Assembly: GCF_014696435.1 (NCBI RefSeq)
Contig: NZ_JACJQG010000035.1
Span: 1-64,000 of the forward strand
Reading direction: 5' to 3'
Source of the DNA: Calothrix anomala FACHB-343
GTDB taxonomy: Bacteria > Cyanobacteriota > Cyanobacteriia > Cyanobacteriales > Nostocaceae
DNA length: 64,000 nt
Positions 18,044 through 28,396 of the stretch are shown here, piece after piece. The position numbers and the translations under genes are program-made. The notes beneath the pieces are model-generated. The model saw only the letters and a program-made list of their open reading frames with translations, did not search any database and was not told where the DNA came from. The first letter of the stretch is position 1. The number at the start of each line of letters is the position of its first letter.

Positions 18044-20194
18044 CTACAAATTTTTGACGATCGCACCAAAGTCAGCTAAAACACGGGCGTGATTGCGCAG
18101 CAGTCCTAACAAATTTAACCGATTGCGCTTAATTGCTGGATCGGAATCCATCACTAAAACACTATCTGCACCATCAAAAAAGCTACTCACAGTAGGAGCA
18201 ATTTCGCCTAAGGCTGTGACTAACAGTTGATAATTGCGCGATCGCGCGGCGGCTTGTGTTTGCGGCACTAATTCGACTAAGGCTTTGTAAAAAGCTGCTT
18301 CGGAAGACTTTTGGAAGAGTTCCTCACGCACTAAGGATGTGGGGTCTAATTGTTGTGTATCTAAATCTCCTTGCGCCGCTAAACGTGTGGAACGGTTAAC
18401 AGTTTCATAGATGGTATCTAAAGTACCATCACGACGAATTTGTTGCAGGTATAAAGCGCGATCGCGGACATCTAATAAATCCTGTAATGCCCGTTCGGTA
18501 TATTCGGGGTCATTCTCGCCTAAAACTGCATTGACTAAGTCGTAATCAATCTGTTTTTCTTCTTGCAATAAGGTACGGATACGCTGTAAGAAAAATTCTC
18601 GCAAATTGGCGATTAATTGGGTTTTATCTTTGTCATATTTAGCAACAAAATCTGTGGTGATTTGCTCTAGTAAATCAGCTAAATTTATGCCTAAATTTGC
18701 TGCCCAGGTAATATTAATTACCGCATTTGCTGCTCGCCGTAAAGCAAAGGGATCGGAGGAACCGCTAGGAATTAAACCTAAGCCAAAAATACTGACTAAA
18801 GTATCTAATCTATCGGCTAAACCGACAATTTGCCCGGTAAGAGTTGCAGGTAAAATATCATCGGCTCCCCTGGGTAAATAATGCTCAAAAATCGCTTTGG
18901 CAACTTCTGGCGTTTCTCCACTAGCTAACGCATACTTTTCGCCTATTACTCCCTGTAACTCGGGGAATTCATACACCATTTGGGTTACTAGGTCAGCTTT
19001 ACAGAGTAAGGCGGCTCTTTGGATATGTTGGCTTTGATTTTCTGGTAATTGTAGCTGGCTGGCGATTTGGGCGGCGATTTTAACAATGCGTTCTACCTTC
19101 AGCCGCAGGGAACCTAAATCTTCTTGAAAAGTGACTTTTTCTAACTGTGGTAAAAAGCTTTCTAAGGGCTTGGCTAAATCAGTTTTGTAGAAAAATTGCC
19201 CATCAGCTAGTCTGGCTCTGATTACCCTTTCATTACCTACCGCAATAATATCGGCTTTGCTGGGATCGCCGTTAGAAATTGTAATGAAGTTAGGTAATAA
19301 TGCTTGATGCTTTTCATCCTGGAAAACCGGGAAATAACGCTGGTGACTGACCATGACAGTGGTAATCACCTCAGTAGGTAAGTTCAAAAATTCGGCTTCA
19401 AAGTTACCAACAACTGTTGAGGGATACTCGACTAAGTTCGTAACTTCCGCTAATAAATCCGGGTAAATTTCCGTAGTTCCACTTAAATTAGCGGCTGATA
19501 CCTGCACTTGTTCTTGAATCGTTTTCGCGCGTTCCTCGGCATTAACTACCACAGAAGCCAAGCGAAGCGTGGTAACATAATCTGTAGCTTGGGAAATTGT
19601 GACCGTTTCCGGATGCAAGACACGATGACCGCGAGAAATGCGATCGCTCTTCACCACCTTAGAAGCATTTACCAACTCAATCGGCAATACCGCCGCATCC
19701 AACAACGCCACCAGCCAGCGAATCGGGCGCGAAAATCGCACATCTCCATCACCCCAGCGCATTAATCGCTTACCTTCTAACCCTAAAATCCATTGAGGAA
19801 CCAGTTCTGTTAAGATTTCCGCTACCGGTCGTCCGGGAATACTTTTGTTGACAAAGACAAAATCCCCTTTATCTGTAGGGCGAATTTGTAGCGCGGCGAT
19901 TTCCACACCTTGCTTTTTCGCAAAACCCAAAGCTGCGGGTGTGGGTTGTCCATCTTTAAAAGCAGCTTGGGCGGGAGGGCCTTTAATTTCCTCTTCCCTA
20001 TCTGGTTGCTGGGAAGGTAAACCCTTGATTAATACCGCCAATCGCCGGGGAGTACCGTAAACTTCCACAGCATCGCTAGTTAAACTATTTGTAACCAAAC
20101 TTTGCGGAATTAGCGATCGCCATTGTGCCAACGCCCCACCGAGAAAACCTGCGGGTAGTTCTTCTGTACCAACTTCTAATAAAAAATTCGGCAT
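18044..20194 (-). CDS. glyS: Glycyl-tRNA synthetase beta subunit
   Basis: The large subunit of the bacterial alpha2-beta2 glycyl-tRNA synthetase; the alpha subunit GlyQ is not in this window. The 716-aa sequence starts [18 protein letters not shown], diagnostic for GlyS, continues through the HD-like region with SHQRYFPV and [22 protein letters not shown] segments, and ends in the anticodon-binding helical region with [11 protein letters not shown]. Full length. Upstream it diverges from the WD40 gene across about 150 bp. Confidence 0.97.
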   Translation of the reverse strand: MPNFLLEVGTEELPAGFLGGALAQWRSLIPQSLVTNSLTSDAVEVYGTPRRLAVLIKGLPSQQPDREEEIKGPPAQAAFKDGQPTPAALGFAKKQGVEIAALQIRPTDKGDFVFVNKSIPGRPVAEILTELVPQWILGLEGKRLMRWGDGDVRFSRPIRWLVALLDAAVLPIELVNASKVVKSDRISRGHRVLHPETVTISQATDYVTTLRLASVVVNAEERAKTIQEQVQVSAANLSGTTEIYPDLLAEVTNLVEYPSTVVGNFEAEFLNLPTEVITTVMVSHQRYFPVFQDEKHQALLPNFITISNGDPSKADIIAVGNERVIRARLADGQFFYKTDLAKPLESFLPQLEKVTFQEDLGSLRLKVERIVKIAAQIASQLQLPENQSQHIQRAALLCKADLVTQMVYEFPELQGVIGEKYALASGETPEVAKAIFEHYLPRGADDILPATLTGQIVGLADRLDTLVSIFGLGLIPSGSSDPFALRRAANAVINITWAANLGINLADLLEQITTDFVAKYDKDKTQLIANLREFFLQRIRTLLQEEKQIDYDLVNAVLGENDPEYTERALQDLLDVRDRALYLQQIRRDGTLDTIYETVNRSTRLAAQGDLDTQQLDPTSLVREELFQKSSEAAFYKALVELVPQTQAAARSRNYQLLVTALGEIAPTVSSFFDGADSVLVMDSDPAIKRNRLNLLGLLRNHARVLADFGAIVKNL

Positions 20195-20347
20195 AGGACA
20201 TTCTTTTGCAAAACAGCCAGTTTCAACAGTTTACCTTGCCTATTATGCCGAAGGATTGAGATAGAAAAGAACCAGGGAAAGTACTTTTCCGATTTGTGTG
20301 GGTAGTCTGATGAAGTCTATGTACACTAATTGATTTACTTAGCTAAG

Positions 20348-21418
20348 ATGAAACCGCAAACCATAATCTGGAAAGCTATTACAGCCGCAACGTTAAGCTT
20401 ATTTACTGCTTATACTGCGATTAATTTAACTCCAGTCACCGCTAATCCTACCTCCAAAACCCAGTCACAAAATCCCGTTATCCGGACATTATCAGGACAT
20501 ACCGCACCAATTCGCGCGATCGCTCTGAGTCCAGATGGGCAAATCTTAGCTAGTGGGGGGGATGACGAAACAATCAAGCTATGGAACCTCAAAACAGGCG
20601 CATTACTCGCGACATTAACGGGAAATTCCGGTAGAGTTCAGTCTTTAGCAATCAGCCCAGATGGGCAGATTTTAGCCAGCACCAGTTGGGAGAAAACAAT
20701 TAAGCTGTGGAACCTGAAAACAGGTAAGTTAATTCGGACTTTGAACGGACATACAAATCAGGTAGCATCCGTTGTCATCAGCCCCGATGGTAAAATCTTA
20801 GCTTCCAGCAGTCACGACAAAACAATTAAACTGTGGAACCTGAAGACTGGACAAGTAATTCGCAGCTTAAAACCGGGAAAAGTCGCCACCGCCATAGTCA
20901 TTAGTCCCAACAACAAAACCTTGTTTACTGGTAACGAAGATGCGACCATTCAATCATGGAATCTCAGCACAGGTAGATTAAAGCGTACCTTAACCCCACC
21001 TAAGCCAGTCAATCCTTTCTACGATCAACAAAGAGCATCCGGTGTCATGTCTCTAGCTATCAGCCCTGATGGAGAAACCCTGATTAATGGCGGTTACGAT
21101 GACACCCATCAATCATTACAACAAACTGATGGTAGAAACGTTAAGGTGTGGAACGTCAAAACCGGGAAATTAATTCATAACTTCACTGTGGGGATTGGTA
21201 GCGTTGACGCTATTGTTATTAGTCCAGATAATAAAACCTTTGCCACTGGTGGATTATCCCATACCATTCAGTTATGGAACCTAAAGACAGGGAAATTAGT
21301 TAATGAGCTAAAAAGCCATGCAGGCGGAGTTTACGCTTTAGCCTTAAGCAGAGATGGCAAAACTCTCATCAGTGGTAGCGGTGACAAATCAATTAAAATT
21401 TGGCAACTTTCCCCTTAA
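20348..21418 (+). CDS. Exported WD40-repeat protein
   Basis: A 356-aa protein with an N-terminal signal or anchor (about residues 1-36, hydrophobic core AATLSLFTAYTAINL) and about seven WD40 repeats forming one propeller. Typical units read LSPDGQILASGGDDETIKLW and end IKLWNLKTG, the filamentous-cyanobacterial style. The start is ATG 20348; a TTG at 20330 would add six residues. It probably acts as a periplasmic or membrane-anchored scaffold, but the partner is unknown. It is followed by a GACGCGATGAATCGCGTC hairpin repeat and CCCAATGCCC octamers. Confidence 0.9.
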   Translation: MKPQTIIWKAITAATLSLFTAYTAINLTPVTANPTSKTQSQNPVIRTLSGHTAPIRAIALSPDGQILASGGDDETIKLWNLKTGALLATLTGNSGRVQSLAISPDGQILASTSWEKTIKLWNLKTGKLIRTLNGHTNQVASVVISPDGKILASSSHDKTIKLWNLKTGQVIRSLKPGKVATAIVISPNNKTLFTGNEDATIQSWNLSTGRLKRTLTPPKPVNPFYDQQRASGVMSLAISPDGETLINGGYDDTHQSLQQTDGRNVKVWNVKTGKLIHNFTVGIGSVDAIVISPDNKTFATGGLSHTIQLWNLKTGKLVNELKSHAGGVYALALSRDGKTLISGSGDKSIKIWQLSP

Positions 21419-21602
21419 AAGACTTGCGAATAAAAACCGAACAATTGTAGAGACGCGATGAATCGCGTCTTTGCCCATGCCCAATGCCCCATGCCCAATG
21501 CCCCATGCCCAATGCCCCATTTTGTGATATTTTGCGATCGCATCCGCATTTTTTAGCTCACAAGTTGGATTCTATATTAAAGTCGTTGTGAGGACTAGTA
21601 AA

Positions 21603-22532
21603 ATGCCTACCGATTATATTTTGTTTGTGCATGGGGTAAAAGTTTACGATCAAAAGGTATTTGAAGGATTATGTCAGCTTCTAGTGAAGGGCATTCAGGA
21701 GTCAATTACCGATAAATCGCGGACGATTAAGCCAATTTTCTTTTTCTGGGGAGATTTAAATTTACCCGCACAAAAGGAATTAGTCACCAGAATCGAAGCT
21801 TCTTCAAAGTGGAATGAATTTTGGTTTAGAGATTTTCGTACAGAACAAATACTAGAGTTTGTCGGGGATGCAGCACTTTACTTAAGTCGCCATGTGGGTA
21901 CACAGGTGGTACAAAGATTTCAACAGCAAGCTTTTAGTCAACTTACAGGAGTACAAACAAGCGATCGCTTACATCTCATTACCCATAGTTGGGGTACAGT
22001 TATCTTATTTGACATTCTCTTCGCGCGTCGTTGGGAAGATCCCATTCTAGATGAGTCGGTACGCAACAGCGTCAAATCATTGCGTAATATTCTTTTTGGG
22101 ATAGATCCTAATCCTCAAAGCGGAATTCCCATCGCTAGTATTCACACATTAGGTTCACCATTAGCATTATTTAGTCTGCTGAATATTAGCGGTAACGTTA
22201 ACGGTGTTAGTACTCACGATCTTACACCCGAACTCAGCACCCTGTTAGCCAACTTATATAACTTGCGAAAAAAACCCCTAGCTTGGCGTAACTTTGCTCA
22301 TCCCGGCGATCCCATTGCTTACCCTTTAGAAGGACTCAAGCCGATGCTTTTAGCCAGCAGCAAGGACTATGTAGATATAAAAGATGTCATCACTGATAAA
22401 GGCAATGTATTTAATTTGCCTTTTAGACAGAAATTATTGCCATTATTATGGGGTGGCGAAGCACATGGTAGCTATTGGAATAATAAATTAGTTAGTCAAA
22501 CCATTAGCGAAGTCATTCGCAGCACAGTTTAA
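21603..22532 (+). CDS. Alpha/beta hydrolase-like protein
   Basis: A 309-aa protein with an early ILFVHGVK motif (oxyanion region) and a lipase-type nucleophile elbow LITHSWGTVILFD, where Ser is the likely nucleophile; IHTLGSPLALF resembles the following strand of esterase and lipase folds. There is no signal peptide. The ATG at 21603 is preferred over a GTG at 21588. The substrate is unknown. It lies alone between repeats. Confidence 0.75.
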   Translation: MPTDYILFVHGVKVYDQKVFEGLCQLLVKGIQESITDKSRTIKPIFFFWGDLNLPAQKELVTRIEASSKWNEFWFRDFRTEQILEFVGDAALYLSRHVGTQVVQRFQQQAFSQLTGVQTSDRLHLITHSWGTVILFDILFARRWEDPILDESVRNSVKSLRNILFGIDPNPQSGIPIASIHTLGSPLALFSLLNISGNVNGVSTHDLTPELSTLLANLYNLRKKPLAWRNFAHPGDPIAYPLEGLKPMLLASSKDYVDIKDVITDKGNVFNLPFRQKLLPLLWGGEAHGSYWNNKLVSQTISEVIRSTV

Positions 22533-22861
22533 ATTTAATCCTGTGTTTGCACGCTAAAATTGCATATTACAGCTATTTTCAGGTAAATAGACCACGCTGT
22601 AGGGGGCATCGACGCCCATCCCAGAAAAGCGCTTCGGGGCATGGCAGTGCCAGTGCCCCTACAATCAACGATAATTTGTACCTCACCAACGGGCAATCTG
22701 CTATATATTTAATTACGCCGACCTATTTATCTGAGATAAAAATCTTAAGTCAATTTAAATAAAACTTTCTTGAAGTTATTAAGTAACGTCAATCACAGTC
22801 TTTATATAACATATATTTTATTAATTAATAAAGTCTGCATCTAATACTTTAGGAAAATGCT
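22533..22861. repeat. Spacer with a truncated MITE end
   Basis: Positions 22567-22604 match the first 38 bases of the 132-bp element (TTACAGCTATTTTCAGGTAA..), then the sequence switches to another module (GGGGCATGGCAGTGCCAGTG, about 22637-22660) with no matching right end. This is a broken or recombined copy. There is no gene in the spacer. Confidence 0.6.
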
Positions 22862-23056
22862 TTGATTAAGAACATCATAGCTTTTATAGCTAGTTTAGTT
22901 TTTAGTATTGCAGCAAAAATTGTGCTGGAAAAATTAGTTAAAGCACATCATTTACCTACATTTCAGACTTTAAGTATAGCTATTTTCAGTAGTTATATTT
23001 TGATGATGCTGAGTATCTTACAGAATCTTCTGGTTAAATCTAAACAAGGTAAATAA
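22862..23056 (+). CDS. Small membrane protein
   Basis: A possible 64-aa protein with two hydrophobic segments (about 3-22, IIAFIASLVFSIAAKIV, and about 37-55, LSIAIFSSYILMMLSILQ) and a basic tail. The start would be TTG with AGGA eight bases upstream; no in-frame ATG is available. I do not recognise the family. The hydrophobic layout supports a real gene, but it could be chance. Confidence 0.45.
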   Translation: MIKNIIAFIASLVFSIAAKIVLEKLVKAHHLPTFQTLSIAIFSSYILMMLSILQNLLVKSKQGK

Positions 23057-24021
23057 TAACCAGAAAAAATGTTACACATCGTAGGGGCAAGGCATTGCCT
23101 TGCCCTCTAGAATATAATAAAAATGTCACCCCAGAATTGATTGGAGTGACTTCAAGCCCTAAGATGATGTATTACACACAAGATTATTATCAGGTAAATA
23201 CTCAGAATTTCTCTCTATCAAAAGAGAGTTAGTTTTCATCATAGTATCTACCGTAAGTCATACAGCTTAGACAATTATTCTGCAGATGTATCTGTTTGGT
23301 TTGTCTCGATACGTGATTTTTTGCGATCGGATCTGCGCGTTCCCCCAGCCATACTCATTACTATTTTTGCCATAGACAGAGGCAATACTCATCAGCATTT
23401 TCTCAGAATAAATGTTTAGCTCACCTTTTTGAGAAACTTTTGCCAAGATCTAACTGAGGATTGATCATCTGCATTCTTTCTACTCGTCGTTCAGCTTTGG
23501 TGAGTGCAGGGGAGTTAGGCTTGCGCTACGCCATACAATGCATAGTAGTAAGGTAATATCTGCTGTATATTCGCGTACAAAATTAGTATAATTATTTATT
23601 GTCTATTTAAGTATTATTGCTATTTGGAGACAGCTTTTTTAAATTTTCCGTGGCTGGGAACAAACCTAGGAAGCTAGTCTATTAAAAAAAAATAAAGCAC
23701 AGTATTATGGCTATTAATTAATTTAGTGAATATCAATATTTATTGTTTCCTTGCGCATAGGTTATTTTACTTCTAATTTTGCTGTCAAACCTGCTTAAAT
23801 TCTCTACATTCAGTTGTGAAACATATTAATGCGGCTCAAGAAATAGCTATCTCTTTCAACACTTTTCTTGGCTAAATATATAGATAAAATCTCAAATTTT
23901 TCCAATAAGCGTGTAAGCAAATATCAGGAGATTTATGAATAAATAAAATAAGTGTATCTGACATTGTTGTAATTTGTTCAAGCTGTAAATATTGGATGGT
24001 TATTCATCAGATTTTTATAAA
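23057..24021. other. 965-bp spacer upstream of the GH5 gene
   Basis: It contains a GTAGGGGCAAGGCA/TGCCTTGCCC hairpin module (about 23083-23105), a GTCACCCC..GGAGTGAC stem (about 23134-23160) and a long AT-rich leader (23570-23990) probably holding the promoter of the next gene. A 32-codon minus-strand frame (23275-23373, starting MAKIVMSMAGGTRRSD) has natural-looking composition but no other support. Confidence 0.4.
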
Positions 24022-25989
24022 ATGCTAAATAGCAATTCAAACTTCTCCAGCGTTCAGGTAATCAGAAATAAAATTTTTGGACTCAATGGACAAGAATTTA
24101 TTACCCAAGGACTCTATGGTTTCACTTGGGATGAAATACGCGATATTTATTTAGATAGCTGGGGTTCTAATGCTATTAGATATCCTCAGGATGATTTAAC
24201 CAACAATAATCAACTGGGTTCTATAGGGGATAATGAAACAATAGACCAGAAAATTACAGATATATATACCCTTCAAAATGCGGTAGTCATGTTTGACACA
24301 GGCGATCGCATGATTGGAAATGAGGATAATGGCAAGAATATTGGGGCTAAGTTAGGTCAAAGCCGCAATCAGGATTCCAGAATACCAGGGGAATACGGCT
24401 CTAATCTTATCGGCACCAATTATACTCAAACAAATATCAATGCTACCTTACCACCCTTAAAATTTGCTAACTTTAAAACAATTGGTAATAGAATTTATGA
24501 CCCCAACGGACAAGAATTTATTGCCAAAGGTATCAATGCCTTTACATGGGATCGGAGTTATGATACTTATTTAAAAAGTTGGGGATTTAATACTATCAGA
24601 GTTCCTAACTATTTATTAGGTAGTTATAATCAACCCCACCCAGCAAAAGATAATTATCAAACTAACCACAAAATTGTTGATGTCTATACAAGTCAAGGTG
24701 CTGTAGTTATTTTTGACGCTCACGATCGCATCGGTGGATATTACGAAGGCGATCAATGGGAAATTCTCAAAGACTATTGGCGCGCAATGGCGAGAGAATT
24801 TAAAGATAATCCTTATGTTTGGTTTAACTTACATAACGAACCCGGAAATAGCAAGGCTCAACCGGAAAAATGGGCAGATTATCATCGTCAATTAATTGAT
24901 ATTATCCGAGGCGAAGGTGCTAACAATGTAATTGTCGTTGATGGAGAAGCTTGGGGACAAGATTATCACACCCGGACAATTGCTAACGCTGCTCAAAATA
25001 TTATGGCAGGTAACGAAAATATTGTCTTTTCTATCCATGTTTACGATCAGTGGGTAAATAAAGATATTGGCGCTTATTTCGATCAACTCCAGGCGCAAGA
25101 TATTCCCATGATAGTAGGCGAATATGGCTCAGAAAATATTGGCAGAAGCGTTATTCAAGCTAGTTCCAATATGATGGTAGCAGCTCAGTCACGGGAAATT
25201 GGCAGAATTGCTTGGGTAGGAATTGCTAATGATAATAATGATTTGACCTATGGAAAAGGTGGTCATGCTTATTATTTTAATGGTACTAACACAGAAATTT
25301 TGACCGAGTTAGGTAATTTAGCTTGGCAAGATTTGCAGCGCACTGAGGATTTAGGTTATGCAGATCATAATTTTTGGACGCGCTTTACCAGTCCCGATAA
25401 AGCATCTATAGCAGCTAAACAAGGTGCTTATGATATTGTAGTCACTAACGTTGCTGGTAATAAGAATTTCGCCAACCAATCTCAATCTAGTATCTTCATT
25501 TCTGGTGATATTGGTAACAATAAATTCCAAGGTGGAGATAAAGATGATGTATTAATTGGCGGAGATGGTTCTGATAGACTATCTGCTCAAAATGGTAACG
25601 ATTTACTAGTAGGCGCTAAAGGTGATGATGACTTAACAGGCGGTTCTGGGAATGATGTTTTTTATATTGATGGTAAAGATGGCGGTAAGGATGTAATTGT
25701 AGACTTTAACCCAGAAAATGATGCGCTTTATATCAATAATATTTTGGAAGTAGCTCAAGCTTGGACTAAAGCTGGATTAGATAAAACTAATCGTTATGGA
25801 CATCTGGGTGCATTGCGCGTGACAAATTTAGAAGATTTAGCTGATTTAAGCAAACTGCTAAATCAAATGGGGGGAAATTTTGGAGCTTATACTACTAAAA
25901 ATCAAAATCAACTAGTTTTGGATTTGGGAGAAACAACTATTCAGCTAAATGGTTTAGGCGAACAAGTGCTAGTAATGCCAACACCATGA
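24022..25989 (+). CDS. GH5-family glycosidase with collapsed N-terminal duplicate and RTX repeats
   Basis: Numbered from a TTG at 23992 it is 665 aa; from the preferred ATG at 24022 it is 655. Using the longer numbering, residues about 160-470 are a GH5 (cellulase-like) domain with acid/base Glu283 in NLHNEPG and nucleophile Glu377 in IVGEYGSENIG. Residues 21-142 are a shortened copy of the same domain that keeps NGQEFITQG, FTWDEIRDIYL and GEYGSNLIG but has lost the middle, including the NEP motif. Residues about 515-560 are glycine-aspartate RTX repeats (GGDGSDRL, GGSGNDVF) that bind calcium and usually mark type I secretion. There is no N-terminal signal peptide. It probably cleaves beta-glucan or mannan outside the cell; the substrate is unproven. 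Confidence 0.85.
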   Translation: MLNSNSNFSSVQVIRNKIFGLNGQEFITQGLYGFTWDEIRDIYLDSWGSNAIRYPQDDLTNNNQLGSIGDNETIDQKITDIYTLQNAVVMFDTGDRMIGNEDNGKNIGAKLGQSRNQDSRIPGEYGSNLIGTNYTQTNINATLPPLKFANFKTIGNRIYDPNGQEFIAKGINAFTWDRSYDTYLKSWGFNTIRVPNYLLGSYNQPHPAKDNYQTNHKIVDVYTSQGAVVIFDAHDRIGGYYEGDQWEILKDYWRAMAREFKDNPYVWFNLHNEPGNSKAQPEKWADYHRQLIDIIRGEGANNVIVVDGEAWGQDYHTRTIANAAQNIMAGNENIVFSIHVYDQWVNKDIGAYFDQLQAQDIPMIVGEYGSENIGRSVIQASSNMMVAAQSREIGRIAWVGIANDNNDLTYGKGGHAYYFNGTNTEILTELGNLAWQDLQRTEDLGYADHNFWTRFTSPDKASIAAKQGAYDIVVTNVAGNKNFANQSQSSIFISGDIGNNKFQGGDKDDVLIGGDGSDRLSAQNGNDLLVGAKGDDDLTGGSGNDVFYIDGKDGGKDVIVDFNPENDALYINNILEVAQAWTKAGLDKTNRYGHLGALRVTNLEDLADLSKLLNQMGGNFGAYTTKNQNQLVLDLGETTIQLNGLGEQVLVMPTP

Positions 25990-26189
25990 ATAAATAGGTT
26001 GGTGCAGTAAAAGAACCTGAGATGTAGAAAGAATTGGCTGATTTAAATTTTGGGTTTCATTTAAGAGAATTGGTTTTATTATGGCAGCGCAATTAAAGAT
26101 AGCTGTTTAAGGCTGTGATTTGTCGTGTGTAAGAATTACAAGCCTAGAGACTGTTAATAAAATATTTGAGTTTATTCCCCCAAAGCTAC

Positions 26190-27149
26190 TTAATTTGATT
26201 TCCATCTATAGGCTAGTGCTACCCATTCATTTTGTCGCTCACAATCGACATATTCAAATCCTAAATCAGTGAAGGCTACAGCTAAATCTTCCTCATAATC
26301 ATCGGTAAAACCAGCTAAAATTACTAATCCACCATCGATATGAGTGGTACATAGCGCTTTTTGGTAATCAGCAGCTAAAGCAATATGAAATCTACCGGGA
26401 ATATTAGCAACGATTAAATTAAATTGATTTGTCGCGGTAACTGTAGGTACATTATTAATAGAATCTCCCCCTAACCAATGTCCTAAATCGCTACCACATC
26501 CTAAACTACCTTCGGTGACGGTGACTTGTTGCTCTACATTATTACGCAATACAGCGTCTTGAGTTGCTGTAACAGCGATACTGTCATTATCTAAAGCTAA
26601 AACATTTGCGCCCAATTTTGCGATCGCCACAGTCAAAATCCCGGAACCAGAACCTAAATCCAGAACCTTCATCCCAGGGGTAACATAACGTTCAAGTAAT
26701 TTGAGGCTCAGTATCGTTGCTGGATGTAAACCACTACCAAAAGCCAAGCTCGGTTTAAGTCTTAAAGTAATTTCCTCATATTTAGAAGTATAATTTGTAT
26801 CAGTAGACACCACGACAAACCTTTCACCAATCCGATGTATCAGCGAACTCGCAACTTCTGTATCTGCTGGTTTATCTTCTACCACAGCCATCTGCAAATC
26901 GGTAGCCATTCCCGTGCGCTGTAATGGCGAGAGTAATTGCGCGATTTCTGAGCCTTGGATATCTGCATAAACATCATTGGGTAAGTATAAACTGATAGTA
27001 AATGCCCAGTCTGCTGCAATTTCCCCACTCTCGACTTCTGTATACTTTTTAATATAAACGTCGCTAGTAAAATTATTTTTAGCCAATAGCGTACATACCC
27101 AATCAACCGCCTCATTTGTGGTATCGAGGCTTAATTCCATCCATGACAT
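26190..27149 (-). CDS. PrmA-like methyltransferase
   Basis: A 319-aa SAM-dependent methyltransferase of the ribosomal protein L11 methyltransferase type. The N-terminus WMELSLDTTNEAVDWV resembles the PrmA substrate domain. FGSGLHPATILSLKLLE stands in for the family FGTGxHxTT motif, VLDLGSGSGILTVA is the SAM loop, and VANIPGRF replaces the usual VANIL. These changes and the insertion between the SAM loop and that motif make L11 as substrate uncertain. It stands alone, between repeats and the GH5 gene. Confidence 0.8.
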   Translation of the reverse strand: MSWMELSLDTTNEAVDWVCTLLAKNNFTSDVYIKKYTEVESGEIAADWAFTISLYLPNDVYADIQGSEIAQLLSPLQRTGMATDLQMAVVEDKPADTEVASSLIHRIGERFVVVSTDTNYTSKYEEITLRLKPSLAFGSGLHPATILSLKLLERYVTPGMKVLDLGSGSGILTVAIAKLGANVLALDNDSIAVTATQDAVLRNNVEQQVTVTEGSLGCGSDLGHWLGGDSINNVPTVTATNQFNLIVANIPGRFHIALAADYQKALCTTHIDGGLVILAGFTDDYEEDLAVAFTDLGFEYVDCERQNEWVALAYRWKSN

Positions 27150-27159
27150 AATTTAGTTC

Positions 27160-27352
27160 CTAGCCAATAGTCAATAGTCAATAGTCAATAGTCAATAGTC
27201 AATAGTCAATAGTCAATAGTCATTAGTCATTAGTCATTAGACTTTTAACAAAAGTCTTAATTCTCACAAAGAACCATAAAAATCAATCTTCCCATGCCCA
27301 ATGCCCAATGCCCAATGCCCAATGCCCCATGCCCAATGCCCAATACCCATTT
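27160..27352. repeat. AGTCAAT heptamer and CCCAATGCC octamer arrays
   Basis: About eight head-to-tail AGTCAAT/AGTCATT units (27165-27240) are followed by CCCAATGCCCAATG units (27296-27345). These are typical short tandem repeats of heterocystous cyanobacteria. Confidence 0.8.
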
Positions 27353-27847
27353 TTAATCACTCACTCGCAAGCCCATAATTACTAAATCGCGTTCAATACC
27401 ATCGAGTTCGGCGATATTGGGTAAATGTCCCCAAGGTTTAAAGCCGAAGTTGGTAAATAATTTTAAACTGGGGTGATTATGGGCAAAAATAAAGCTAATT
27501 AAAGTCTTTAAACCTAAATTAGGGCTTTTTTCAATAGCTTGTGTTAGGAGTTTTCGCCCTAAACCACATTTTTGAAAGTCTGGCTGAATGTAAATGCTAA
27601 TTTCCGCAGTATTATTGTAAGCTGGTCGCCCGTAGAAAGATTGAAAACTCAGCCATCCGGCAATTATACCGTTTTCTTCTACCACCCAGAGCGGTCTATG
27701 CGAAGGCGATCGCCCCCGAAACCAATTCAGGCGACTTTCTACCGATACCGGCTCTAAATCAGCGCTGGCCATGCGGCTAGGAATTGCAGCATTGTAAATT
27801 GCTACAATAGCAGGTAAGTCATCTTCATTTGCATGGCGGATAGTCAT
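27353..27847 (-). CDS. GNAT N-acetyltransferase
   Basis: A 164-aa acetyl-CoA-dependent acyltransferase most like the phosphinothricin/methionine-sulfone acetyltransferase group. It opens MTIRHANEDDLPAIVAIYNA, has the acceptor-side pattern EISIYIQPDFQKCGLGRKLL (motif A pyrophosphate loop QKCGLG) and ends with the FTNFGFKPWG pattern common to that group. Length is normal. The natural substrate is unknown. Confidence 0.88.
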   Translation of the reverse strand: MTIRHANEDDLPAIVAIYNAAIPSRMASADLEPVSVESRLNWFRGRSPSHRPLWVVEENGIIAGWLSFQSFYGRPAYNNTAEISIYIQPDFQKCGLGRKLLTQAIEKSPNLGLKTLISFIFAHNHPSLKLFTNFGFKPWGHLPNIAELDGIERDLVIMGLRVSD

Positions 27848-28396
27848 TGCTGCCGGGTTTAGGGGAATTTTTCTAAAAATAATTAAAAATCATACAGCCT
27901 TCGAGCCAGTAATTCTATAGGTTAGGCTAGAAATAGTTATGTTGCTGATATCAGGTTAGCAACAAGCGATCGCTATCATCTAACTCTTGCCAAAGCAACA
28001 ACTATCGGCTGTTTCGTCTTTTCTCATCTACAGCCTATAAATTTACCGTTACTTTCACTACAATTCTTTCCCCCTGAAACTGTATTCAATTTTACTCTTT
28101 ATTATCTAGTAAACAACTCATAGATATACCTCCTTTGATTATTCATCCATTAAAATTATCAACCCATAAAATCACCTACTTATACCAAAACCCTCCAAAA
28201 ATATAGAACCCAAAAAACTCTGCGTACCTTTGCGCTAACCTTAGCGTACCTTTGCGTTAAATAAAAAAATATACAGCTTCACAAACAAATAGTCTTAAAC
28301 ATCTTCCTTCGCACATTTCCAGCTAAAGATAGAGGGTTCAAACTTTATCCATAGCTAGAATATGCGTAATTAGAAATATCTAAAACTTAAATTAAA
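27848..28396. other. 549-bp spacer with CTCTGCGTACC repeat
   Basis: Positions about 28215-28262 hold CTCTGCGTACCTTTGCGCT and a near copy, a family of dispersed repeats related to the one that entered lnt. Otherwise AT-rich, with no gene or RNA that I can support. Confidence 0.45.

Noticed and set aside
23275-23373. 32-codon minus-strand frame starting MAKIVMSMAGGTRRSD
   Set aside because: Natural-looking composition but too short to trust without conservation, and no ribosome site.
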